A stretch of 64,000 bases of DNA from CAVPTL01 sp963794415 (GTDB taxonomy: Bacteria > Actinomycetota > Thermoleophilia > Gaiellales > JAICJC01), in NCBI GenBank assembly GCA_963794415.1, contig CAWCDI010000001.1:62001-126000 (forward strand), given 5' to 3'. Shown here piece by piece: positions 26,864 through 35,248 of this stretch. Each line of letters begins with the position of its first letter. Within the stretch, counting starts at the first letter, position 1. The notes beneath the pieces are model-generated. The model did not search any database, was not told where the DNA came from, and saw only the letters and a list, made by a program, of their open reading frames with translations. The translations under genes and the position numbers were made by a program.

Positions 26864-29209
26864 TTACTGGCGCAGGAACATCGCCGCGGCCTCCTGCGCG
26901 AGGTCGACGAATGCCTCGCCGCTCACGTCGACCACGACCTTGATCACCTTGCCGCCGACGAACGGCCACGGCGCCTCGCCGGCGTAATCGTCGGTGACCG
27001 GCTCGGCACCCGAGCGGCCCACGACGAGGCCGCCGCCGCCCAGCCCGAACTTGCCCGGCTGGGTCATGATCTTGCCCGACCCGACCTCGGCATCCCGGAT
27101 GTGGAGCGTCAGCGTGCCCTGGGTGGGCATGCCCTCGCCCTCGCGCTCGAACGATGCCGAGACCACCGAGTGGCCCAGCGGCACCGGCCCGTCCGACGAG
27201 ATTGTCTGCACCCGCTCGCCGATGAAGTTGTAGGCGTAGTGCACCTTGCCGCCCTGCACGTAGAGGGCGTGGCCGCCGAACCGCGAGCCCTGCGAGAAGA
27301 GGATGCCGCTAGCCTCCTCGGTGTCGACGTCGATCTCGGCCGCGATGGTGTAGGAGCGGTTGCGGATGTTGGGCGCCTGCGACTCGGGAATCTCTGCTCC
27401 GCCCGGCCGGTAGACGTACCGGGTGCGCGGCCGCGAGAGCTCGGGTCGCGCCGTGCCCAGGATCTCGAGCGCGCCGCGTGACTCGAGCGGGAGCGCCTGG
27501 TAGCGGCCCGCCTCGGCCCACCAGAGCGATATGAGCTCCTGCAGCTTCACCGGCTCCTCGGCCGCCAGGTCGTGGCACTCGCTGGGGTCGGCGTCGGTGT
27601 TGAAGAGCTCCCATCGCTGCTGGGCGAAGTCGCCCCACGACTCGGGCGCTGCCGGGACGGCCGTTGCGGCCTTCCAGCCCTTGTGCCAGATCGCGCGGGT
27701 GCCGAGCATCGAGAAGAACTGCGTCTCCTTCGCGGTCTCGGCATCCTCGCCGGCGAAGGTGGGGGCGAAGCTCACGCCCTCGACCGGGTGCTGCGTGTAG
27801 CCCTTCACCTCGTCGGGCATCTCGACGCCGAGCAGCTCGAGCATGGTGGGCACGATGTCGATGGCGTGGTTGTACTGCCGCCGGTAGCCGGTCTGGGTGA
27901 TGCCCTTGGGCCACGAGACGATGAGCGGATCGGCGGTGCCGCCCTCGTAGTTGGCGTACCGCTTCCACATCTTGAACGGGGTGTTGAACGCCCACGCCCA
28001 GCCGGTGGGGTAGTGGTTGTAGGTCTCAGGGCTGCCGAGCTGGTCGAGATACTTCAGGTTCTCCTCGGTGGTGTCGGGCATGCCGTTGAAGAACCGGTTC
28101 TCGTTGACCGAGCCGTTCGGGCCGCCCTCGCCGGACGCGCCGTTGTCGGACACCAGCACGACGATGGTGTTCTCGAGCTCGCCCGCGTCCTCGAGGAAGT
28201 CGAGCAGCCGGCCGAGCTCGTGGTCGGCGTGCGACAGGAACCCGGCGTAGACCTCGGCCATCCGCCGGAACAGCACCTTCTCGTCCTCGGAGAGCGTCTC
28301 CCACGGCCGCACGCGATCGACCTGCGACCACGGCTTGCCGTCGTGGCTGGTGGTCTCGATGTACGGGTCGATCGGCGAGAGCTCGGCGTCGTCGGCCAGC
28401 AGGCCCATCGCCTTCTGCCGCTCGAACACGATCTCGCGGTAGGCCTCGTAGCCCATGTCGAACTTGCCCTTGTACCTGTCGCTCCACTCCTTCGGAGCGT
28501 GGTGCGGGGCGTGCGCGGCGCCGGGGCAGTAGTAGAGGAAGAACGGCTTGTCCGGTGCGAGCGCCTTTGCGTCCTGCACGAACTCGATCGCCTTATCGGT
28601 GAGATCCACGGTGAGGTGGTAGCCGTCCTCGGGCTTCGCCGGTGCCGTCACGGGGTGGTTGTCGTACACGAGGTCGGGATACCACTGGTTGGTCTCGCCG
28701 CCCAGGAACCCGTAGTAGCGCTCGAACCCGCGGCCCAGCGGCCACTGGCGCTTGGACGACGCGAGGTTCATCTCGTCCTCGGCGCAGAGGTGCCACTTGC
28801 CCACGATGTAGGTGTTCCAGCCGTGCTCGACGAGCACCTCCGCGAGGTTCGCGCACTCGAACGGGATGTGGCCGTTGGCGTTGGGGAAGCCCGACGTCGC
28901 CTCGGTGATGCAGCCCATGCCGTTGGTGGTGTGGTTTCGGCCGGTGAGCAGGCACGACCGGGTGGGCGAGCAGAGCGCGGTGGTGTGGAAGTTGGTGTAG
29001 GTCAGGCCGGCGTCGGCCAGGCGCTTGATGTTGGGCGTCTCGATGAGCCCGCCGTAGGGCTCCATCGCCGAGAAGCCGACGTCGTCGAGCACCACGTACA
29101 CCACGTTGGGCGCGCCGACCTCTGCGATCGGCTGCGTGTAGGGCGCCCAGTCGGGCGTCGAATCCTTGATGTCGATGTTGACGACGCCCTGGAACTTGCG
29201 CTTTGCCAT
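26864..29209 (-). CDS. Type I sulfatase (arylsulfatase family)
   Basis: Hydrolyses sulfate esters using a formylglycine made from Cys. 781 residues. CSPTRSCLLTGR is the C-x-P-x-R modification motif, preceded by VLDDVGFSAMEPYGG with metal-binding Asp residues. IVGKWHL, HAPHHAP and LVSDNGASGEGG supply further active-site residues. The C-terminal 200 residues form a beta-rich extra domain. No signal peptide is visible, so it is probably cytoplasmic. ATG 29209 has GGGAGAG upstream; the longer frame to 29275 adds unconserved residues. The formylglycine-generating enzyme is not in the window. Confidence 0.92.
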   Translation of the reverse strand: MAKRKFQGVVNIDIKDSTPDWAPYTQPIAEVGAPNVVYVVLDDVGFSAMEPYGGLIETPNIKRLADAGLTYTNFHTTALCSPTRSCLLTGRNHTTNGMGCITEATSGFPNANGHIPFECANLAEVLVEHGWNTYIVGKWHLCAEDEMNLASSKRQWPLGRGFERYYGFLGGETNQWYPDLVYDNHPVTAPAKPEDGYHLTVDLTDKAIEFVQDAKALAPDKPFFLYYCPGAAHAPHHAPKEWSDRYKGKFDMGYEAYREIVFERQKAMGLLADDAELSPIDPYIETTSHDGKPWSQVDRVRPWETLSEDEKVLFRRMAEVYAGFLSHADHELGRLLDFLEDAGELENTIVVLVSDNGASGEGGPNGSVNENRFFNGMPDTTEENLKYLDQLGSPETYNHYPTGWAWAFNTPFKMWKRYANYEGGTADPLIVSWPKGITQTGYRRQYNHAIDIVPTMLELLGVEMPDEVKGYTQHPVEGVSFAPTFAGEDAETAKETQFFSMLGTRAIWHKGWKAATAVPAAPESWGDFAQQRWELFNTDADPSECHDLAAEEPVKLQELISLWWAEAGRYQALPLESRGALEILGTARPELSRPRTRYVYRPGGAEIPESQAPNIRNRSYTIAAEIDVDTEEASGILFSQGSRFGGHALYVQGGKVHYAYNFIGERVQTISSDGPVPLGHSVVSASFEREGEGMPTQGTLTLHIRDAEVGSGKIMTQPGKFGLGGGGLVVGRSGAEPVTDDYAGEAPWPFVGGKVIKVVVDVSGEAFVDLAQEAAAMFLRQ

Positions 29210-29320
29210 GCGTTTCTCTCCCTCAATCCGGCACTGGAACGCCTGCGACACTAGCACCCAGGGAGAGCGACGCAACGTGGTTCACCAGACCGACACCTCC
29301 TCGCGCGCGCTGCGCCCCGG

Positions 29321-30178
29321 TCACGGCGCTTCGGGCCTCGGGCCGCGGATGCCCCGGCCGGTGATCAGCACGTAGAGGCTGACGCAGCTGACCCAGGCCG
29401 GGAAGATCAGCACGATGGGCTCGTAGAACGTGACGCTGAAGAGGAGCACGGCAGCGCTCGCATACCCGCTGATGTACGTCCACCGCGGCCAGCCCGCGCG
29501 CCACACGATGGTCGAGGTCGCGATCGTGAAGACGCCGGCGTCCTTCACCGCGAACACGAACATGAGTGTGTAGCTGATCGAGCGAGTGAGCTCCACCGTC
29601 GAGCTGTCAACGGGGCCGGAGTCGAACCGCGCGCCGGCCACGAGCCCGCCGAACACCGCGCCGCAGGCGAAGAACATCGCGACGAAGAGGAGCCCGCTGC
29701 CAAGGAAGACGGTGGCGAAGAAGCGGTCCTCGCGCGCCCCGATGCGGTCGCGGATCACCCCGATGAACCAGATGAACGCGATGCCCGCGAACGGGATGAG
29801 GTAGAGGCCGACGATCGCCGCGGTCGAGCCGCTGCCAGAGAGGTTCTGGATGACGGTGGCCGCCGGGACGTCCTTGCCCATCGCGCTTCGCAGGAGCAGA
29901 AACGCGCCCACGAAGAGCCCTGCGAACACCAGCCCCGCGGCACCCGCCGCGCGCGGCGTCGAGAGCGCCCGCTCGGTGGGGGGCTCGTGCAGCCACTGGG
30001 TATCGGGGATGGAAGGAGACGTCGTGGGTACCGTCGCGAAGCGCGGATGCCGGCCGCACCCGGCTCGGCGGCCACAGATCCTAGACGCGCGCCGTTGCGC
30101 CTGTTGTGGCCAACCGGCGGCAGCGGCGGGGTCGTCTACGATGGCCGCCCATCCATCCCCGTTCCAGCGAAGGGACAT
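29321..30178 (-). CDS. Multi-pass membrane protein, function unknown (start uncertain)
   Basis: The conserved-looking part starts near 29960 and has about six membrane helices (GLVFAGLFVGAFLLL, IVGLYLIPFAGIAFIW, FFATVFLGSGLLFVAMFF and others). The first 70 residues from ATG 30178 are Arg/Ala-rich and would place the start 2 bases from the divergent DUF1254 start, leaving no promoter room. The only other usual start in frame, GTG 29929, lies inside the first helix. An indel near the true start is possible. No family is recognised. Confidence 0.5.
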   Translation of the reverse strand: MSLRWNGDGWAAIVDDPAAAAGWPQQAQRRASRICGRRAGCGRHPRFATVPTTSPSIPDTQWLHEPPTERALSTPRAAGAAGLVFAGLFVGAFLLLRSAMGKDVPAATVIQNLSGSGSTAAIVGLYLIPFAGIAFIWFIGVIRDRIGAREDRFFATVFLGSGLLFVAMFFACGAVFGGLVAGARFDSGPVDSSTVELTRSISYTLMFVFAVKDAGVFTIATSTIVWRAGWPRWTYISGYASAAVLLFSVTFYEPIVLIFPAWVSCVSLYVLITGRGIRGPRPEAP

Positions 30179-30180
30179 GC

Positions 30181-31509
30181 ATGCCCCGCACGTCGATCGA
30201 CACCGAGACCGCCCACATCATCGGCGTGGAGGCGTTCACCTACCTCTATCCGCTGCCGCTCCTCGAGTTCACCAGGGGCCAGATGACCAACGTGGCGGAG
30301 CCGGCCGGGCTGCATACGCCGATGCAGACGTTCGTGCACGCGCGGGCGTTTCCCACCGCCGACTTCAAAGACGTGGTGCGGCCCAACTTCGACACGCTCT
30401 ACTCGTCGGCGTGGCTCGACCTGAGCGCCGAGCCCATGATCGTCACCGTGGCCGACGCGGGCGACAACTACTACCTGCTGCCGATGTACGACATGTGGGG
30501 CGAGGTGTTCGCGTGCCCCGGCTCCCGCACGACGGGCTCCGGGCGCGGCGAGTTCGCGCTGGTCGGGCCCGGCTGGGAGGGCGAGCTGCCCGCCGGGGTG
30601 CGCCGCTACGACGCGCCGACGTCGGTGGTGTGGATCATCGGCCGCACCGAGGCCAGCCCCGAGACGTACGAGCAGGTGCACGCGTTCCAGGACGGGCTCA
30701 CGGTGCAGCCGCTCTCGACGTACGGCACGAAGGCCGTTCCGCCCGGGGGCACGGTCGATCCGAAGGTGGATGACACGACCCCGCCGCTGCGCCAGGTCGC
30801 GGCGCTCAGCTCGGCCGAGTTCTTCGCCATGGCAGCCGAGCTCCTGAAGCTCTACCCGCCGCACTTCAACGACTACCCCGTGCTCGACCGCCTCGCCCAG
30901 ATTGGCTTCGTGCCCGGCGAGTCGTTCGATCTCGCCGCCGCCCCCGAGGCGGTGCGCGCCGGGCTCGAGACTGCGGCTGCCGAGGCGATGCAGAAGATCA
31001 CCGAGGAGCAGCTCCACATCGGCAAGCACGCCAACGGCTGGCTCATGAACACCGAGTCGATGGGCAACTACGGCACCAACTACCTGCGGCGCGCGTGCGT
31101 GGAGCTCGTCGGCCTCGGCGCGAACCTCGCCGAGGACGCGATCTACCCGCTGATCTTCGCCGACTCCGACGGCCAGCCGTTCACGGGTGAGCACTCCTAC
31201 GTGTGGCACATGACCGCCGAGCAGATCCCGCCGGTGAATGCGTTCTGGTCGCTCACCCTGTACGACGCCGAGGGGTTCCAGGTCGCGAACGAGCTGAACC
31301 GGTTTGCCATCGGCGACCGCGACCACCTGGAGTTCAACCCGGACGGCTCGCTCGACATCTGGGTGCAGCAGGCCTCGCCGGGAGCTGCCAGGGAGTCGAA
31401 CTGGCTGCCGGCGCCGGCGGGCGGCTTCAACCTCTGCGCGCGGCTCTACTACCCCAAGCCGGCCGCCCTCGACGAGACATGGAGCCCGGCGCCGGTCACG
31501 AAGGCGTGA
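30181..31509 (+). CDS. DUF1254/DUF1214 domain protein
   Basis: 442 residues. The N-terminal DUF1254 part contains FTYLYPLPLLEFTR and VRPNFDTLYSSAWLDLS, and the C-terminal DUF1214 part contains VWHMTAEQIPPVNAFWSLTLY and LDIWVQ. The family is widespread and has no agreed function. It is predicted to lack a signal peptide here, unlike many relatives that are periplasmic. ATG 30181 has AAGGGA upstream. It lies divergent to the membrane protein, close to the sulfatase. Confidence 0.85.
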   Translation: MPRTSIDTETAHIIGVEAFTYLYPLPLLEFTRGQMTNVAEPAGLHTPMQTFVHARAFPTADFKDVVRPNFDTLYSSAWLDLSAEPMIVTVADAGDNYYLLPMYDMWGEVFACPGSRTTGSGRGEFALVGPGWEGELPAGVRRYDAPTSVVWIIGRTEASPETYEQVHAFQDGLTVQPLSTYGTKAVPPGGTVDPKVDDTTPPLRQVAALSSAEFFAMAAELLKLYPPHFNDYPVLDRLAQIGFVPGESFDLAAAPEAVRAGLETAAAEAMQKITEEQLHIGKHANGWLMNTESMGNYGTNYLRRACVELVGLGANLAEDAIYPLIFADSDGQPFTGEHSYVWHMTAEQIPPVNAFWSLTLYDAEGFQVANELNRFAIGDRDHLEFNPDGSLDIWVQQASPGAARESNWLPAPAGGFNLCARLYYPKPAALDETWSPAPVTKA

Positions 31510-31520
31510 GCGGGCTCGCG

Positions 31521-31850
31521 CTACCGGGAGGGCTGATCCGAGAGGCGCCGGGTGCGCTCCTCGAGGAACCCCTCGAACGCGGCCTCGAGATCGGTGCCCG
31601 TCCGCTCGGCCAGCACGAAGAGCCACCAGAGGACCTCGCCGAGCTCGTGGCCGAGCTCGGCCGAGACGTCGGCGCCGTGCGTCCAGCGGCCCTCGCTCGC
31701 CATCACGAGGCGGCCGAGGTCGCCGACGTCCTGCAGCATCCCGACGAGCAGCTCGGAGGTGGTCCACTCGCTCCCGTGGTGCTGTCGCTCGAGCCTCTCG
31801 TAGAGCTCGCGGACGCGGTTTGAGCTGGCCCGAGCTTCGGCGAAATCCAT
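31521..31850 (-). CDS. MazG-like nucleotide pyrophosphohydrolase family protein
   Basis: 109 residues, all helical. ELLVGMLQDVGDLGRLVMA and ELGHELGEVLWWLFVLAERT match the two metal-binding helices of MazG-like NTP pyrophosphatases, and GTDLEAAFEGFL is the usual end. The first motif has Asp-Val-Gly-Asp in place of the standard Glu-Glu-x-x-Glu, so activity is uncertain. Convergent with the DUF1254 gene. Confidence 0.72.
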   Translation of the reverse strand: MDFAEARASSNRVRELYERLERQHHGSEWTTSELLVGMLQDVGDLGRLVMASEGRWTHGADVSAELGHELGEVLWWLFVLAERTGTDLEAAFEGFLEERTRRLSDQPSR

Positions 31851-31866
31851 TGGTGCCTGAGTGTAG

Positions 31867-32340
31867 TCAGGCGGTGGCTGCGAGCAGCTCCTCGAGCCGG
31901 TCATGGCTCTCGGTGAGGCCGCGCTCCATGCCGGCGTCGATCATCCCGTCGCGCTCCTCCCGGGTGTTGAAGACCGAGACGACGCGCACGCGGGTGGAGC
32001 CGCCGAGATCCTCGAACGTCACCGTCTCGAGCACCACGTGGCCCGGCGTGCCCTCGTACTCGAAGGTCTGCACGATGCGCTCGGGCGGGGTGATCTCCTT
32101 GTAGGTGCCGTGGAAGGCGTGCTCGCCGGCGCCGGGATCGCCCGAGACGAAGCGCCACGTCCCGCCGGGTCGGAAGTCCATCTGGTCGACCACCGTGGTC
32201 ATGCGCCGCGGGCCCCACCACTGCGGGATGAGGGCCGGGTCGGTGTAGGTGGCATACACGCGGTCGCGCGAGGCCGCGAACGTGCGCTCGCTGACGATCT
32301 GGGTGTCGCTGGGCGTGGTGAGTGTGGTGGTGGAGGTCAT
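31867..32340 (-). CDS. SRPBCC (AHSA1-like) family protein
   Basis: 157 residues with the START-like lipid/ligand-binding fold: RTFAASRDRVYATYTDPALIPQWWGP, then FRPGGTWRFV, HGTYKEITPPERIVQTFEY and a C-terminal helix (ESHDRLEELL). Proteins of this type are often encoded behind an ArsR repressor, and here ATGA overlaps that gene. The ligand is unknown. Confidence 0.88.
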   Translation of the reverse strand: MTSTTTLTTPSDTQIVSERTFAASRDRVYATYTDPALIPQWWGPRRMTTVVDQMDFRPGGTWRFVSGDPGAGEHAFHGTYKEITPPERIVQTFEYEGTPGHVVLETVTFEDLGGSTRVRVVSVFNTREERDGMIDAGMERGLTESHDRLEELLAATA

Positions 32341-32681
32341 TGCGATGCTCCTTCGCTCGGTGGTTGCTCGACCAGCTCGCCGAGCCGGTCGAGCCGGGCG
32401 TCCAGCATCGAGCGGTAGCTCTCGATCCACTGCTGCGCGTCGTCCAGGCGGCGCGGGCCGATGGTGCACACGCGGGTGCGGCCGGTCTTTCGGGTGGTGA
32501 CGAGCCCGGCATCCTCGAGCACCTTGATGTGCTTCTTCATGCCGGTGAGCGTCATGCCAGACGGCCCGGCGAGCGCACTGATGGTGAGGCTCTCGCGGCC
32601 GAGCCGCTCGAGGATGCCTCGCCGCGTCGGATCTGCCAGCGCTGCGAACCCCTGATCGAGAGTGTCCGAATACTGAACCAT
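32337..32681 (-). CDS. ArsR-family transcriptional repressor
   Basis: 114 residues of winged HTH: FAALADPTRRGILERLGRE, then LAGPSGMTLTGMKKHIKVLEDAGLV and a wing TRKTGRTRVC. It lacks the paired Cys of metal sensors and belongs with the SRPBCC-linked ArsR group. It is the first gene of a two-gene operon. ATG 32681 has TAAACT seven bases upstream and lies in the middle of an inverted repeat, which points to self-repression. Confidence 0.88.
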   Translation of the reverse strand: MVQYSDTLDQGFAALADPTRRGILERLGRESLTISALAGPSGMTLTGMKKHIKVLEDAGLVTTRKTGRTRVCTIGPRRLDDAQQWIESYRSMLDARLDRLGELVEQPPSEGASQ

Positions 32682-32691
32682 ATAGTTCAGT
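32672..32691 (-). promoter_or_regulatory. Probable ArsR operator overlapping the start codon
   Basis: ACTGAAC-CATATA-GTTCAGT, a perfect 7-bp inverted repeat with a 6-base spacer containing the CAT (ATG) of the arsR gene. The -10 box TAAACT on the minus strand (plus 32689-32694) overlaps its edge. A protein bound here would cover both the -10 and the leaderless start site. Confidence 0.65.
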
Positions 32692-32851
32692 TTAGCATGG
32701 GTGAGGCATGACGTCCACTTGCGGAGAACTCAAGGGCTAAAATCTGCGGCCTGGCCGGGCGGTGTGGCTTGACCTCCTACCCTGGGACATGCCTCGCAAC
32801 CGCCGCTCGGCCATGAACCTCCCTCGTCGGCCGGCACGGGAGCCGTGACGA

Positions 32852-33586
32852 TCAGGCGACGTCGTGGCGCGTGGCGGAGAGGTAGCCGGCGGCCACCAGC
32901 ACCGCGAGCCAGGCGAGCATCACGAGGCCGCCCGCTGCGGGCGCCAGCATGTGCGCCTCGCGCTCGCCCTGAAACGCGCTCTGGGCCTCGCCGGGGACGA
33001 ACCGGCCGACCGACGGCGCGATCCCCCAGAGCAGGTTCTCCACCACGAAGCCCCAGACGAGCAGCGTGATGATCGCGCCGACCTGGTTTCGCACGACCGC
33101 GCCGAGCCCCACCCCGATCGCGCCCCAGACGGCGGTGCCGGCGATGGTGCCTGCCATCAGCCAGGCCAGGTCGCCCCCGCCGAGGGAGTACGGGATGCCG
33201 CGCGCCGAGAGGCACGCGTAGCCGATGGGAAACGCGAGGAGCATCCCCACGACCCCGAACACGAGCCCTGTGAGGCAGCTTGCGACGAGCTTTGCCCCGA
33301 TGATCCCGCGCCACCGCGGGCTCACCAGAAACGTCGGCCGGATCGTGCCGAAGCGGATCTCGCTGGTGATGAGGAGAACGCCCGCGAGCGCCGAGAAGAG
33401 ACTCGCGAGGCTGCCGACGCCCAGCTGGGTTCGCTGATCCTCGGCGCTGCGCAGGTCTCCCGGATCCTGGAGCAGTCCCGAGAGCAGGCCGACGATGGTC
33501 ACCAGCGCGAGCATCCCGGCGACGAGGCCGGCCGTGGTTCGGGTCGAGCGGATCTTCAGCATCTCGGCTCGGATCTGATTGGTCAT
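32852..33586 (-). CDS. ABC-2 type transporter permease
   Basis: 244 residues with about six membrane helices (TAGLVAGMLALVTIVGLL, LASLFSALAGVLLITSEI, LVFGVVGMLLAFPIGYAC and later ones). EIRFGTIRPTFLVSPRW is the cytoplasmic coupling segment typical of ABC-2 permeases. It follows its ATPase gene with a 4-base overlap. The substrate is unknown. Confidence 0.85.
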   Translation of the reverse strand: MTNQIRAEMLKIRSTRTTAGLVAGMLALVTIVGLLSGLLQDPGDLRSAEDQRTQLGVGSLASLFSALAGVLLITSEIRFGTIRPTFLVSPRWRGIIGAKLVASCLTGLVFGVVGMLLAFPIGYACLSARGIPYSLGGGDLAWLMAGTIAGTAVWGAIGVGLGAVVRNQVGAIITLLVWGFVVENLLWGIAPSVGRFVPGEAQSAFQGEREAHMLAPAAGGLVMLAWLAVLVAAGYLSATRHDVA

Positions 33587-34479
33587 GCGGCCTGCCTGGA
33601 GGTGAGGTCGAGGAAGATCTCCTCGAGCGACGCTCCCGCCCGCACCAGCTCGTGGAGGACGACGCCGGCGTTTCGGGCGATCTCGCCGACGATCTCGGCG
33701 CGCATCCCGGTGACGGTCAGAGCGCCGTCATACCCCCGCTCGATCCCGGCGCCGGCGCGCTGGAGGGCCTCGCCGAGCTCGGCCGCCTGCGGGCTTCGCA
33801 CCCGCACCGAGCCGCCGACGCGGCCGGTGAGCTCGGAGAGCGGGGACTCGATCACGAGGCGGCCGCCTGCCACGATGAGGACGTGGTCCACCGTCTGGGC
33901 GACCTCTGCCAGCAGGTGGCTCGAGACCAGCACCGTGCGCCCGCCCGCCGCATAGCCTCGCAGGAAGTCGCGGAGCCAGTGGACGCCCTCGGGATCGAGT
34001 CCGTTGGCGGGCTCATCCAGGATCAACACGGCCGGATCGCCCAACAGCGCCCCCGCGAGCCCCAGCCGCTGGCGCATGCCCAGCGAGTAGCCCTTCACCC
34101 TGCGATCGCCGGCGGCGTCGAGCTCCACCAGCCGAAGGACGTCCTCGACCCGGGCATCGGCGATGCCGGCCGCGCGGCTCAGCATCCGCAGATGGTTTCG
34201 CCCTGAGCGGCCCGGGTGGAAGTCGGTCGCCTCCAGCACGGCCCCCACCTGCCGTACTGGAAGCGACAGCTCGGCGTAGGCGGTGCCGAAGACCAGCGCG
34301 CGTCCGCTCGAGGGCGTTGCGAGCCCCAGGAGCATGCGAAGCGTGGTGGTCTTGCCGGCGCCGTTTGGGCCGAGGAACCCGGTCACGGTTCCGGGTTCGA
34401 GCTCGAATGACAGGTCATCCACTGCGGTGACGTCCCCGAACCTCTTGGTGAGGTGCTCGACTGTGACGACGGAGCTCAT
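33583..34479 (-). CDS. ABC transporter ATP-binding protein
   Basis: 298 residues. Walker A GPNGAGKTT, signature YSLGMRQRLGLAG, Walker B AVLILDEPANGLDP and the switch His in LVSSHLLAEVAQ are all present, with the about 80-residue C-terminal extension typical of ABC-2 exporters. ATG 34479 starts SSVVTVEHLTKRFG; the longer frame to 34602 is not conserved. It pairs with the permease that overlaps its stop. Confidence 0.92.
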   Translation of the reverse strand: MSSVVTVEHLTKRFGDVTAVDDLSFELEPGTVTGFLGPNGAGKTTTLRMLLGLATPSSGRALVFGTAYAELSLPVRQVGAVLEATDFHPGRSGRNHLRMLSRAAGIADARVEDVLRLVELDAAGDRRVKGYSLGMRQRLGLAGALLGDPAVLILDEPANGLDPEGVHWLRDFLRGYAAGGRTVLVSSHLLAEVAQTVDHVLIVAGGRLVIESPLSELTGRVGGSVRVRSPQAAELGEALQRAGAGIERGYDGALTVTGMRAEIVGEIARNAGVVLHELVRAGASLEEIFLDLTSRQAA

Positions 34480-34522
34480 GCGACAGATGGTCGCAAGCCG
34501 CCGTGACGGGATCGTTACGGCG

Positions 34523-35248
34523 TCAGTACTCGTCGTGCAGCGTGCGCCAGAGGCCGGCGCCGAGGAAGGCGGCGAGCCACACCAGGACGGCTGCGACGGC
34601 AACGCCGAGCGACATGTCGTTGGTGCCGTTGATCTGTGCCACGATGTCGGCCGCGAGCGTCAGCAGGTAGTTCGCGAGCGTCTGGGAGACCTGCGACGCG
34701 ATGACGCCGGCGATGACCGCGCCGCCCAGCGCGAAGCCCAGCGAGATGCCGATGGCCGCGCCGTTTGACCGAAGCAGCGAGCCGACGCCGACGCTCACCA
34801 GCGCGAAGATGAGCGGGTTGGCGACGTACGCCCACGTCGCTCCGAGCACGTCGGCGGCCGATGCGTCGTGGATCGGCCGGTGCTGCAGCAGGAACGCCGC
34901 GATCACCAGCAGGATGACCGCCGGCAGGCAGCACGCGACCGTCGCGATGGCCGTCCCCAGCACGCGGTTGATGTAGAGCCGCACGCGCGGGACGCCGGTC
35001 ATCACGAGGTAGCGCATGGTGCCCTCGGAGGCGTCGTAGGAGCCCGCCATCGCACCCACGATCACCGCCATCACCGTCGCGGGCAGCGACATCGCGTCCG
35101 CGGCGTTCAGGAGGTCGGTGCCGCCCTCGTCGCCGCCCTGGAAGAAACGCACGATCACGACGGTCAGCACTGTGAGGAAGCCCACGGCGATCGAGCTCCA
35201 GTACGTGCCGCGGCGGCCGGTGATGCGGCGCACTTCGGACTCAAGCAT
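34523..35248 (-). CDS. ABC-2 type transporter permease (second system)
   Basis: 241 residues with six predicted helices. The first follows a basic start (ESEVRRITGRRGTYW), and DASEGTMRYLVMTGVPRVRLY is the coupling segment. It overlaps the upstream ATPase stop by 8 bases. Together with the neighbouring pair it forms two tandem ABC-2 exporters read in the same direction. Confidence 0.85.
   Translation of the reverse strand: MLESEVRRITGRRGTYWSSIAVGFLTVLTVVIVRFFQGGDEGGTDLLNAADAMSLPATVMAVIVGAMAGSYDASEGTMRYLVMTGVPRVRLYINRVLGTAIATVACCLPAVILLVIAAFLLQHRPIHDASAADVLGATWAYVANPLIFALVSVGVGSLLRSNGAAIGISLGFALGGAVIAGVIASQVSQTLANYLLTLAADIVAQINGTNDMSLGVAVAAVLVWLAAFLGAGLWRTLHDEY

Noticed and set aside
29620..29645. 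tRNA T-arm-like sequence (minus strand GGTTCGACTCC)
   Set aside because: It encodes part of the membrane protein in frame, and no acceptor or anticodon stems can be built around it.
30136..31767. 543-residue minus-strand open frame opposite the DUF1254 gene
   Set aside because: Arg/His-rich shadow without motifs; the plus-strand gene has a ribosome site and clear family blocks.
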